From positions 1-6,203 of the forward strand of contig VXXH01000515.1 in assembly GCA_009835515.1 (NCBI GenBank): a stretch of DNA of 6,203 nucleotides. The letters are read 5' to 3'. A program made the position numbers and the translations under genes. This stretch comes from Candidatus Poribacteria bacterium (GTDB lineage Bacteria > Poribacteria > WGA-4E > WGA-3G). This document shows positions 1 to 6,070 of the stretch, piece by piece; within the stretch, counting starts at the first letter, position 1; every line of letters starts with the position of its first letter. Below the pieces are notes generated by a model. That model did not search any database. It saw nothing but the letters and a program-made list of their open reading frames with translations, and had not been told where the DNA came from.

Positions 1-72
1 GTTAAATTGTTTTTCATGATTTTTTGCTCAGAGCAGCAATCGCATCATCCTCGCTTTCAAAGTTTTCAATTG

Positions 73-2124
73 TTAAAATGCTCGCAGAACCTTTGCTACC
101 AGACGCTGTTTGAATTCCAAAGCGTTTGGATCGCCAAGGATAACGAAAAAGTCCGTACCGACGTAGCCTGATCGGCGTAATGCGAAGTAGATGTTGATAC
201 TCTCGTCTTGCCAGATTAACCGACTGCCAAGACTCAAGGCGGGGCTGAAGTCATAAGTGAGCGTTAGAATCTGTTGGTAGCGTCTCTCAAAATGCCACTG
301 GATCCGTGAGGAAAGCCCTGCGGTGAAACCATAAGCACGAAGATTTAGATTTCCGCTGATGCGATGAATCTTCTCACCTGCCTGTTGACCCGAATTGTAG
401 GTAATACCGATATTATTGAACCTGTCAGAAGCACGCGCACGCAATCCGATGCTGAAAACACTATCGTTGAATTCTTCAAATTGCCCTCCTCTCCAGCCAG
501 CAGCAATCGCATAGTCGCTATGCGTTAGGATAAGCGAGGATACATAGAAGTCACGCCGGAAGACCTCACCTTCATAAGTGTTAGAGATCTGGCTTTGGAC
601 AGAAACGGAGGCTCTGCGGAAGAATCCTTCACGCCATTCGTTTTTGATGAAACTACCCAAACCTACGCCGCGGTAGCCAGTGAAGGGAAGGTAACCGAGT
701 CTATTGACGAGATCCGGATCTACAAAAAACGCGGACAGGTAGTGTTGGAAGAGCGATCCGTTGTAGCCTATACTGACGAATCCATTCCTTCCGTCCGATT
801 CGTCTGCCCAAGTTTGGATGAGATTAGAACCCACTGAAAATTTACCGTGTCGCACGTCCCCGGAAAGGTAACCGACATTGTTCGCTCCAGTGTCCCGGTG
901 ACGATGCGAAAGGAACGCAGCGCTGATATTAGATGTTGCTGTGAGTGATTGAGAGACTTGAAGAATAGCGTTCTGGTTGTTCCGGTGATATGTGCCGAGG
1001 GTGCCGACTGAGGTGTTTTTCCCGAGTTTGCCAAAGAGTTTAAGCCCTCCGTCCATATCCGTTATCCGCCGCGAATGGAACAGCCGACCGAGGCGATAGA
1101 CATTGCCACCTTCCGAAAAGAACGGACGGCGATCAGGCACGTAGCGTTCACCATAGGAGAAATCAATGCCTTCTACGGCTTGTTCAATGTTATCAAAATC
1201 GGGGTTGGCAGTACCGATGAGCCGTAGCTGCGGGGCAACCTCGTAACGGATGTCCGCTCCCGCGCGAGCCGTATACTCTCTGTCATCGGTTTCCCTTTCA
1301 CTGATACCCCCAATCAGATAGGGTAACAACTTGAGTTCGCGCGTGCGAGGCGGGGGTAGCACATCAATCCAGTGTCCATCGTTTTCCCGAAATTCCTGAA
1401 CACCAAGATTGCACCACCACGAACGTTCCCCAGTGCGTTGCTGTTCTCTGTCGAGGTTGATACCCATCCGCACTGGTTTAGTTGTGTCAGGATAATCCAG
1501 CATTTGCCATGGGATTTCCATCTCTACCACCCATCCATCTTCCACAATCTGGGCAGCAGTTTTCCATAGTCCAATCCACTCACTTTTCTCTGCCCGTCCA
1601 GTGGCGAGGTGTGCGTATTTCGTGCCGAGCGGATTTACGATAAAGAAGTTTCTGTCGGAAAATTGGTGTGTATGAAACGGGTCAAGACTGAAGGAGACCC
1701 AATCTTCTCCGCGAATTCGCGTCTGGTCTTTGGTTTGACGTGCCACAATTTTATCGGGCATATCGTCGTAGAGGTGAAGTCCGACGTAGATGGCTGTGTC
1801 TGTATAAACAAGGCGGCCGATGGATTGATTTTTCGCTGGTTTTTCGGTGCGTTCGTCGGTGAAGCCAATAGCTTGCGGTGCATCCTGCCAGCAGGCATCA
1901 TCAAGAACACCATCAATAATAGGCGGTTGATCTGTTTTAAGTGCCGGAAGTTCTTTCTGAACGGTCTGTATATTTTTCGCAGCCCAGGTTTGTAAGTTGG
2001 CGAATAGGCTGAACGACGATATGGTGAATATTATTATCGCATAAATTTTCTGTTTTGTGTGTTTACTTGTAGTGCTTTGGCGCGCCACGTCAGTCTTTGC
2101 CGTTGTATACTTCGCTTTTTTCAT
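73..2124 (-). CDS. Exported CBM9-like/DUF5916 outer-membrane barrel protein (shorter, divergent paralog)
   Basis: Predicted outer-membrane protein of about 683 residues; substrate unknown. The N-terminus has an unusually long basic stretch (about 27 residues) before a hydrophobic segment (IYAIIIFTISSFSLFANL, about 28-45), probably a signal peptide with cleavage near TWAA. A CBM9-like/DOMON domain follows (about 60-255), opening with IDGVLDDACW and containing PDKIVAR and GWVVEMEIPWQML. The rest has the alternating pattern of a DUF5916 beta-barrel, with the landmarks LKLLPYLIGG, NPDF, RRPFF and FHSRRI. The last strand ends in phenylalanine (VLRAF), as many outer-membrane barrels do. The family signature normally read as NPDFGQVEADP is changed here to NPDFDNIEQAV, and the protein is about 130 residues shorter than the neighbour at 2211-4658, so this copy has diverged. 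I chose the ATG at 2124, nine bases from GGAGGA; an adjacent in-frame TTG at 2127 is also possible. In this family CBM9-like domains suggest glycan or small-ligand binding, but no ligand can be read from the sequence. Confidence 0.9.
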   Translation of the reverse strand: MKKAKYTTAKTDVARQSTTSKHTKQKIYAIIIFTISSFSLFANLQTWAAKNIQTVQKELPALKTDQPPIIDGVLDDACWQDAPQAIGFTDERTEKPAKNQSIGRLVYTDTAIYVGLHLYDDMPDKIVARQTKDQTRIRGEDWVSFSLDPFHTHQFSDRNFFIVNPLGTKYAHLATGRAEKSEWIGLWKTAAQIVEDGWVVEMEIPWQMLDYPDTTKPVRMGINLDREQQRTGERSWWCNLGVQEFRENDGHWIDVLPPPRTRELKLLPYLIGGISERETDDREYTARAGADIRYEVAPQLRLIGTANPDFDNIEQAVEGIDFSYGERYVPDRRPFFSEGGNVYRLGRLFHSRRITDMDGGLKLFGKLGKNTSVGTLGTYHRNNQNAILQVSQSLTATSNISAAFLSHRHRDTGANNVGYLSGDVRHGKFSVGSNLIQTWADESDGRNGFVSIGYNGSLFQHYLSAFFVDPDLVNRLGYLPFTGYRGVGLGSFIKNEWREGFFRRASVSVQSQISNTYEGEVFRRDFYVSSLILTHSDYAIAAGWRGGQFEEFNDSVFSIGLRARASDRFNNIGITYNSGQQAGEKIHRISGNLNLRAYGFTAGLSSRIQWHFERRYQQILTLTYDFSPALSLGSRLIWQDESINIYFALRRSGYVGTDFFVILGDPNALEFKQRLVAKVLRAF

Positions 2125-2133
2125 CAATAAGTT

Positions 2134-2139
2134 TCCTCC
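2134..2139 (-). promoter_or_regulatory. Shine-Dalgarno GGAGGA of the 73-2124 gene
   Basis: The minus strand reads GGAGGA nine bases before ATG (2124) and six bases before an in-frame TTG (2127). The site is strong and supports initiation here, but it does not decide between the two adjacent codons. ATG is preferred because it is the stronger start codon. Confidence 0.75.
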
Positions 2140-2171
2140 AAATCCGGAAATCTTACCCGATTCTTTAGTGC

Positions 2172-2201
2172 TTTATATACTTTAGGACTTACGCATTTCA
2201 G
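2172..2201 (-). promoter_or_regulatory. Candidate sigma-70-type promoter between the two DUF5916 genes
   Basis: On the minus strand CTGAAA (2201-2196, 4 of 6 to TTGACA) lies 18 bases from TATAAA (2177-2172, 5 of 6 to TATAAT). Transcription would begin near 2165, giving a leader of about 40 bases before the start of the downstream barrel gene. The spacer between the barrel genes (2125-2210) shows no clear stem plus T-run terminator, so read-through from the upstream paralog is also possible. The call rests on consensus matching by eye only. Confidence 0.3.
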
Positions 2202-2210
2202 GATTTCAAC

Positions 2211-4658
2211 TTACACTCCAAACCAATACCGGCATTTAATCAGGAAAATGTTTTTCCCTTCATCTGTGAAACTACTTCCCAGACGATGCAAGGGACGAAA
2301 CTCAAGATCCGATTCCCGCACCGATTCTAAAGCAGCCTCACGTGATTGGGACCATACTAAAAACAGGGTACTACCGGGACTGAATTCCCAACGGAGGACG
2401 GTGTTGCCCCTTAGCGAACGCATGTGGAAATCAGGGTTTCGCTTTAGCGGATAAGGTTTGAATTGATAGGACTTCGGTTCGACTAACTCCTTGAAGTTGG
2501 TATAGTCGCCGATGGTAATGAAGGGCTGTACATAGAACTGAAGGCTCAGTGTCGGTGTGAAACTAATGTTCGCACGGGTGGTGAAGTCCAGTGTTTGACT
2601 CGTTAATTCGCCATAAACGTAGTGTTTTTTGATGTGTCCGTCAATGTTTTCTTCAACTAACTCGACCCACTGTGCATCGTCAATCCGGTAACGATACATC
2701 GGTCCGATACTCAGTTCAATGTTTGACATAGGGCGAATCTTCAGGCGGAGACTGACTTCTCTTTCGGAACTCTTGTTATCGTCGTCCCATGCGAAGATTG
2801 GATTTAGTTCGATCTGAACCATTTTACGACTATCGGTTCTAAGCTGTGTAAAAATCCACCAACCTGCGGGATTCTTAATCAGCGTTCCGCCGCGTCGGAC
2901 ATCCGCGTCGTTAAATGACTCCAAATTTCGTCCGACCCACAGGTCATAGTCCCAATAGTTTTTCAGTTTACCATCTGTCCATATCTCTGAATAGCGACCA
3001 ATGCTAACGCCATCATAATTCCACTCTCGCCAACCGAAAAACCCTAAAGTCACTTCTCGGAAAATACTGAAGGGTTGTTCTTTCTTGAACATGAGATCAT
3101 AGAACCACCGCATCATATCGCCGCGTTGAACATAGCCTATGTCATTTATTTCAAAGTCTGGGGAGAGAATATTAAAACTGGTATCAAGCCGCCACCAGCC
3201 ACCCTGTTTTTCAAATTCAATATTTGCCAGATACCCTGACTTGCGTGCTTCCAATTCTCCGGCTTGGCTTGCCGCGAGCATCCCGCTTATTTGGTACCGC
3301 TCTTTCGCCAGTTTCAAATCCCAGTCGAGTCCACCTGTATAAGCAGCGTTGGAGGTCTGTCGATTTACAGCCGTCGTTATGAGTCCAACGCGAGAATTCC
3401 CTTGCAAAATATCTTGTGTCACTCGCCCCACAAAGTAATTTGTTAGTGGCTCAACCAAATGCTCGTCTTCGCCTTTAATCTGCGCATATTCCGGTGCTGT
3501 GACAGCCTCCATGATACCAAAGGAGGTGTTGCTGTTGGTCCTTCCGACGATTTTAGCAGCACCGAGAATGGTTGTCGCTTCCGGACGACTTAGTTCCGTG
3601 GCACCTTCTGGAAGCTCAAAATACCCCGGTTGGCGTCCGATCCGTCGCGAGTAAAAGAATTGTTTTTCTCCCGCTCCGAAGTTAAAAATAGATGACCCTT
3701 TGACGAAAAAAGGTCTGCGTTCCTCAAAAAACTCCTCATAGGCAGAGAGATTTAAAGTGGCAGGGTCCGCCTCTACTTGCCCAAAATCGGGGTTGATTGT
3801 GGCATTGAGGGTTGTCCCGGTAGTAATTCCATACTGGACATCGCCACCAACATTTCCCCACAAATCTGTCCCACTGTTCAAGGTTGCTCTGCCCATCGCG
3901 TAGGGTATCAATTCCAAATGGCGAGACGGATGGATATCCTCAATTCCCACGAGGTCCCCAAAACGTGATATCCACCCCGGTTCACCTTTTTTAATCAAAC
4001 GCCAATGCGCACGCTCTTTTCTACGACTAATCTCACGTTCTACCTGTAGTCCCCACGTATATTTATCTTTTGGTGAAAAGCGGAACATGTAAAACGGGAT
4101 TCTGAATTCTACGGTCCACCCATTTTTGTGGATGTGGGTCTTTGCCTCCCACACGCCGTCCCAAGCGTTGTTCCAGCCGTTCCAACCGCTGCCGCCAACA
4201 ATGCCGTCTATTACAGAGCCAGACGGATAAACAGTAAACGAAAAACCGCGTTGGCGGTTGTAATGCGGGTCAAGAATAATCTGGACTTTATCGGAGTCCA
4301 CATACTCGTCGCGTCTGACGAGGCGCGAGACTATTTTATCGGGTTCACTGTCATAGCACATCACAGCGAAATAGATCGCTTCGTCATCATAAGCAACTTG
4401 AAATGTGGTATGTTCCGAGACAGGTTCGCCTTCATCAGGGTCACGCTGTCGGAAGCCTTCATGGAGAGGCGCGATTTTCCAGACAGCATCATCTAAAACA
4501 CCATCTAATTGTGGCGGTGCGTCTTTAATGCGGACGGCAGTTGCAACTCTGTGAGCGGATTCGGTTTCTGTATCAGCCTTTATTATGCTTGGGAGTTGTA
4601 AAGCAAAAAACGCCATCAACAACACCAAAGCACACCAAAACTCTGAGTCCGTTTTCAA
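2211..4658 (-). CDS. Exported CBM9-like/DUF5916 outer-membrane barrel protein (full-length)
   Basis: An 815-residue protein with the canonical layout of the family. A signal peptide (hydrophobic ALVLLMAFFALQLPSI, about 10-25, cleavage likely near IIKA-D) is followed by a CBM9-like/DOMON domain at about 37-240 (LDGVLDDAVW, AIYFAVMCYDSEPDKIVSR, GWTVEFRIPFYMFRF). From about 247 a DUF5916 beta-barrel begins with HLELIPYAMG and carries the family signature NPDFGQVEADPATLNLSAYE, then RRPFFVKG and FFYSRRIG. Alternating hydrophobic strands continue to the final IFLIKCRYWFGV. Members are known only as predicted outer-membrane proteins; transport or ligand capture is inference. The start is a TTG at 4658: the frame is open back to the TGA at 4743-4745, the stop codon of the gene before it, without an ATG, and GAGG lies nine bases before the TTG. 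The gene follows the repeat/zinc-ribbon gene by 84 bases and precedes its own divergent paralog by 86 bases. Shared motifs indicate an old tandem duplication. Confidence 0.93.
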   Translation of the reverse strand: MKTDSEFWCALVLLMAFFALQLPSIIKADTETESAHRVATAVRIKDAPPQLDGVLDDAVWKIAPLHEGFRQRDPDEGEPVSEHTTFQVAYDDEAIYFAVMCYDSEPDKIVSRLVRRDEYVDSDKVQIILDPHYNRQRGFSFTVYPSGSVIDGIVGGSGWNGWNNAWDGVWEAKTHIHKNGWTVEFRIPFYMFRFSPKDKYTWGLQVEREISRRKERAHWRLIKKGEPGWISRFGDLVGIEDIHPSRHLELIPYAMGRATLNSGTDLWGNVGGDVQYGITTGTTLNATINPDFGQVEADPATLNLSAYEEFFEERRPFFVKGSSIFNFGAGEKQFFYSRRIGRQPGYFELPEGATELSRPEATTILGAAKIVGRTNSNTSFGIMEAVTAPEYAQIKGEDEHLVEPLTNYFVGRVTQDILQGNSRVGLITTAVNRQTSNAAYTGGLDWDLKLAKERYQISGMLAASQAGELEARKSGYLANIEFEKQGGWWRLDTSFNILSPDFEINDIGYVQRGDMMRWFYDLMFKKEQPFSIFREVTLGFFGWREWNYDGVSIGRYSEIWTDGKLKNYWDYDLWVGRNLESFNDADVRRGGTLIKNPAGWWIFTQLRTDSRKMVQIELNPIFAWDDDNKSSEREVSLRLKIRPMSNIELSIGPMYRYRIDDAQWVELVEENIDGHIKKHYVYGELTSQTLDFTTRANISFTPTLSLQFYVQPFITIGDYTNFKELVEPKSYQFKPYPLKRNPDFHMRSLRGNTVLRWEFSPGSTLFLVWSQSREAALESVRESDLEFRPLHRLGSSFTDEGKNIFLIKCRYWFGV

Positions 4659-4667
4659 TTGTTTTTT

Positions 4668-4671
4668 CCTC
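4668..4671 (-). promoter_or_regulatory. Shine-Dalgarno GAGG that supports a TTG start
   Basis: The minus strand reads GAGG followed by nine A-rich bases and then TTG (4658-4656). No ATG occurs in this frame between the preceding in-frame stop (4743-4745) and the hydrophobic signal-peptide segment, so this site decides the start of the 815-residue barrel protein in favour of TTG. Confidence 0.6.
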
Positions 4672-4680
4672 AGCTTTTTG

Positions 4681-4710
4681 TGGGTTTGTTTATTTATCCA
4701 TTGAAACCCA
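4681..4710 (-). repeat. Perfect 7-bp inverted repeat upstream of the 815-residue barrel gene
   Basis: TGGGTTT (4681-4687) and AAACCCA (4704-4710) are exact reverse complements separated by 16 bases. The AT-rich centre contains GATAAA on the minus strand, preceded at a 16-base spacing by TTGTCT (4 of 6 to TTGACA), so the dyad would flank or overlap a weak promoter. No T-run follows either arm, so it is a poor candidate for an intrinsic terminator. It could be an operator or an RNA hairpin in the leader; a chance origin is also possible. Confidence 0.35.
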
Positions 4711-4742
4711 ACGCAGACAAAAAACTTCGGAATTTTTGAGGG

Positions 4743-5210
4743 TCAGTCAGAAATATCTGCCCCACATTGTGGGCAGGTGTCGCCCCAGGTTGAACGTCTG
4801 CCCTCACCGCAAACCTCGCAGACACCGAGCGGGAATTCATCGGGTTTCGCGCGAGCCCCGCCTTTCTTGTAGGTGATGATGCGCCACACCGTTTCGCCAT
4901 CTTCTTCATAGCAGAGCCAGACCCCTTCTTTTCTACCATCAGCGGAGCCACCATCATGTTTCCTATAAGGACCGCCCCATTTGCGGTTTCCGTTCTCATA
5001 ATAGCAGATATAGTCGCCTTCGTTCTTGCCGTCGCGAAAGGTGGCTTCGCTCGCCTTGTTCCCATTTTTGTGATATTGGATCCAGGGACCATCTTTCTTG
5101 CCGTGAATATAGTTTCCTTCGCTCCGCTTGAACCCGTTCGCGTAATAGGTAATCCAATACCCATGTTTTTTGCCATCAACCATTTCACCTGTATCTCGTG
5201 CACTTGCCAT
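4743..5210 (-). CDS. YwqK/MORN-like repeat protein with C-terminal zinc ribbon
   Basis: A 155-residue, apparently cytoplasmic protein with no signal peptide. About four MORN/YwqK-like units share the pattern DGKK-x-G-x-W-x-x-Y-x-x-NG: GKKHGYWITYYANG, GKKDGPWIQYHKNG, GKNEGDYICYYENG and GRKEGVWLCYEEDG. The first three are 23 residues apart; the spacing before the fourth is about seven residues longer, with a Gly/Asp-rich insert (GGPYRKHDGGSADG). The C-terminus carries CEVC and CPQC pairs, typical of a treble-clef or zinc-ribbon metal site, ending in ADISD. YwqK-type proteins are often annotated as antitoxins by similarity, but I see no toxin partner, and the function is unknown. I chose the ATG at 5210 because AAGGAAAG lies just upstream. 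A longer frame back to 5288 would add 26 residues of non-repeat sequence upstream of that ribosome-binding site and is unlikely. The TGA stop is 84 bases before the barrel gene. Confidence 0.82.
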   Translation of the reverse strand: MASARDTGEMVDGKKHGYWITYYANGFKRSEGNYIHGKKDGPWIQYHKNGNKASEATFRDGKNEGDYICYYENGNRKWGGPYRKHDGGSADGRKEGVWLCYEEDGETVWRIITYKKGGARAKPDEFPLGVCEVCGEGRRSTWGDTCPQCGADISD

Positions 5211-5218
5211 TTTTTTAA

Positions 5219-5226
5219 CTTTCCTT
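5219..5226 (-). promoter_or_regulatory. Shine-Dalgarno AAGGAAAG fixing the short start of the repeat/zinc-ribbon gene
   Basis: The minus strand reads AAGGAAAG eight bases before ATG at 5210. The site lies inside the longer alternative frame that begins at 5288, so it favours the 155-residue product. Confidence 0.55.
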
Positions 5227-5250
5227 GCGGTTAAACAACACAGGTTTGAA

Positions 5251-5344
5251 CTTTGGTGTTCCGTTCTCAAGTCCGCTCTCCATTTCATTACGAGCTACGC
5301 ACTTTGGCTCGCTTTTTCCGCTCAACCTGCGGGGAACACCCAAG
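5251..5344 (-). repeat. Inverted repeat with a long loop in the spacer between the HhH and repeat/zinc-ribbon genes
   Basis: CTTTGGTGTTCC (5251-5262) and GGAACACCCAAG (5333-5344) are complementary at 11 of 12 positions and enclose about 70 bases. Inside the loop a second small stem, CGAGC (5291-5295) with GCTCG (5307-5311), can form with an 11-base loop. The block occupies most of the 169-base spacer 5211-5379 and is more GC-rich than its flanks. It may be a structured leader or a dispersed intergenic repeat; neither can be shown from one copy. No clear promoter or terminator is visible in this spacer. Confidence 0.35.
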
Positions 5345-5379
5345 CAAAAACACCTACATTGACTTGTTAGGAACATTTG

Positions 5380-5871
5380 TTACAAATTTTCATTAAGGTA
5401 TCTGTCAAAATTTTCTATCGTTTTTTTACCGATGCCTTTGATCCCTTTCAACTTACCTTCATCAATTGCTGTTCGGAGTGATAGGAGGCTGTCAACGCCT
5501 ATCTCCTGATACAGAAGTTTAATTGTTTTAGGCCCCAGTCCGGGGATAGATATAAGTTCAACAATTGTCTGCGGCACATCACTTGCGTACTCCTGCAATT
5601 TCGAGCACGTTCCGGTTTCAACATATTCAGTGATGATTGTAGCAACTATATCTCCAACACCTGGAATCTCCTCTTTCAACCGTCCTTGAGCGACCAGTCC
5701 CGCCACAGATGCCTCCATGCGAGAAATTGTATACGCTAAACGCGGGTAGCGCGCCGCGTGGTCTTCCGGGTAGTCAGCGACAATCAAAATCGTATAAAGC
5801 TCCAATAGTTTTTGCGCGATTTCATCGTTGGTCAGTCCAGCAGTATCACCAGGTTCTGCTTTATTTTTCAT
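5380..5871 (-). CDS. Stand-alone PolX-like helix-hairpin-helix protein without polymerase domain
   Basis: A 163-residue, apparently cytoplasmic DNA-binding protein that resembles the N-terminal 8-kDa and fingers region of family X DNA polymerases (about 16-155). Three hairpin motifs are visible: IPGVG (69-73), IPGLGPKT (109-116) and IKGIGKKT (144-151). The text between them (GRLKEEIPGVG, YVETGT, LQEYASDVPQTIVELISIPG) follows the PolX pattern closely. The nucleotidyl-transferase palm and the PHP domain of bacterial PolX are absent, and the frame ends cleanly in TAA, so this looks like a natural short protein rather than a break. Aligned to Pol beta GVGTKIAEKI, this protein reads GVGDIVATII: the Schiff-base lysine (Lys72) and Lys68 are both isoleucine, so dRP-lyase activity is not expected. 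DNA or branched-DNA binding is the best guess. ATG at 5871 follows GGAGG by four bases. No functional link to the barrel genes can be seen. Confidence 0.85.
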   Translation of the reverse strand: MKNKAEPGDTAGLTNDEIAQKLLELYTILIVADYPEDHAARYPRLAYTISRMEASVAGLVAQGRLKEEIPGVGDIVATIITEYVETGTCSKLQEYASDVPQTIVELISIPGLGPKTIKLLYQEIGVDSLLSLRTAIDEGKLKGIKGIGKKTIENFDRYLNENL

Positions 5872-6070
5872 ATTGCCTCCATTGTAGAATTTTACGCTAA
5901 TTAATCTTTGTGGCGTACCTTCTGAGCGGAGTAGAAATATTTGCTAGTTTTAGAATCCGCGTTACAAATTCCTATCAACGATTTCTGACTGAAGTTGTGA
6001 AAAATTATAATGCCAACATGAAACATTCAGAAGGCACATGAATTGAAAATCTGTATATATCTCGTATAAT
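5872..6070 (-). other. AT-rich spacer upstream of the HhH gene, with a consensus -10 box
   Basis: About 200 bases carry no gene I can support. On the minus strand a perfect TATAAT (6009-6004) occurs, but the matching -35 region (TTCTGA at 17 bases, 3 of 6) is weak. If used, it would give a leader of about 125 bases before the HhH start. An 8-bp inverted pair (CCTTCTGA at 5918-5925 and TCAGAAGG at 6027-6034) spans the spacer but could arise by chance. No intrinsic terminator with a T-run is obvious after the TPR remnant. Confidence 0.3.
5876..5880 (-). promoter_or_regulatory. Shine-Dalgarno GGAGG of the HhH gene
   Basis: The minus strand reads GGAGG then four bases (CAAT) before ATG at 5871. 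The spacing is at the short end of normal, but the core is consensus and no competing start lies nearby. Confidence 0.65.

Noticed and set aside
1..180. Minus-strand frame ending LTIENFESEDDAIAALSKK with TGA at 19-21, overlapping the 3' end of the shorter barrel gene
   Set aside because: The tail looks protein-like, but no start codon with a ribosome-binding site was found and the upstream part is a shifted reading of the barrel gene, whose final strand ends naturally in phenylalanine.
595..837. Plus-strand open frames opposite the barrel genes (for example 595-837, 1609-1995, 4128-4496)
   Set aside because: They lie antisense to well-supported coding regions and show no domains or consistent ribosome-binding sites.
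4694..5203. 169-codon minus-strand frame overlapping the repeat/zinc-ribbon gene
   Set aside because: It is a shifted reading of the repeat region, rich in Lys, Thr, Ala and Met with no domain, while the chosen frame shows clear repeats and CxxC pairs.
5375..5387. Palindrome ATTTGT-T-ACAAAT over the stop codon of the HhH gene as a terminator
   Set aside because: The stem is short and AT-only apart from one pair, the loop is too tight, and no T-run follows.
4743..5871. Toxin-antitoxin pair formed by the YwqK-like and HhH genes
   Set aside because: The genes are 169 bases apart, the HhH protein has no toxin motif, and the YwqK antitoxin label rests only on family naming.
5918..6034. CCTTCTGA/TCAGAAGG inverted pair as a riboswitch or attenuator
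   Set aside because: An 8-bp pair about 100 bases apart is expected by chance in a region of this size, and no further helices support it.
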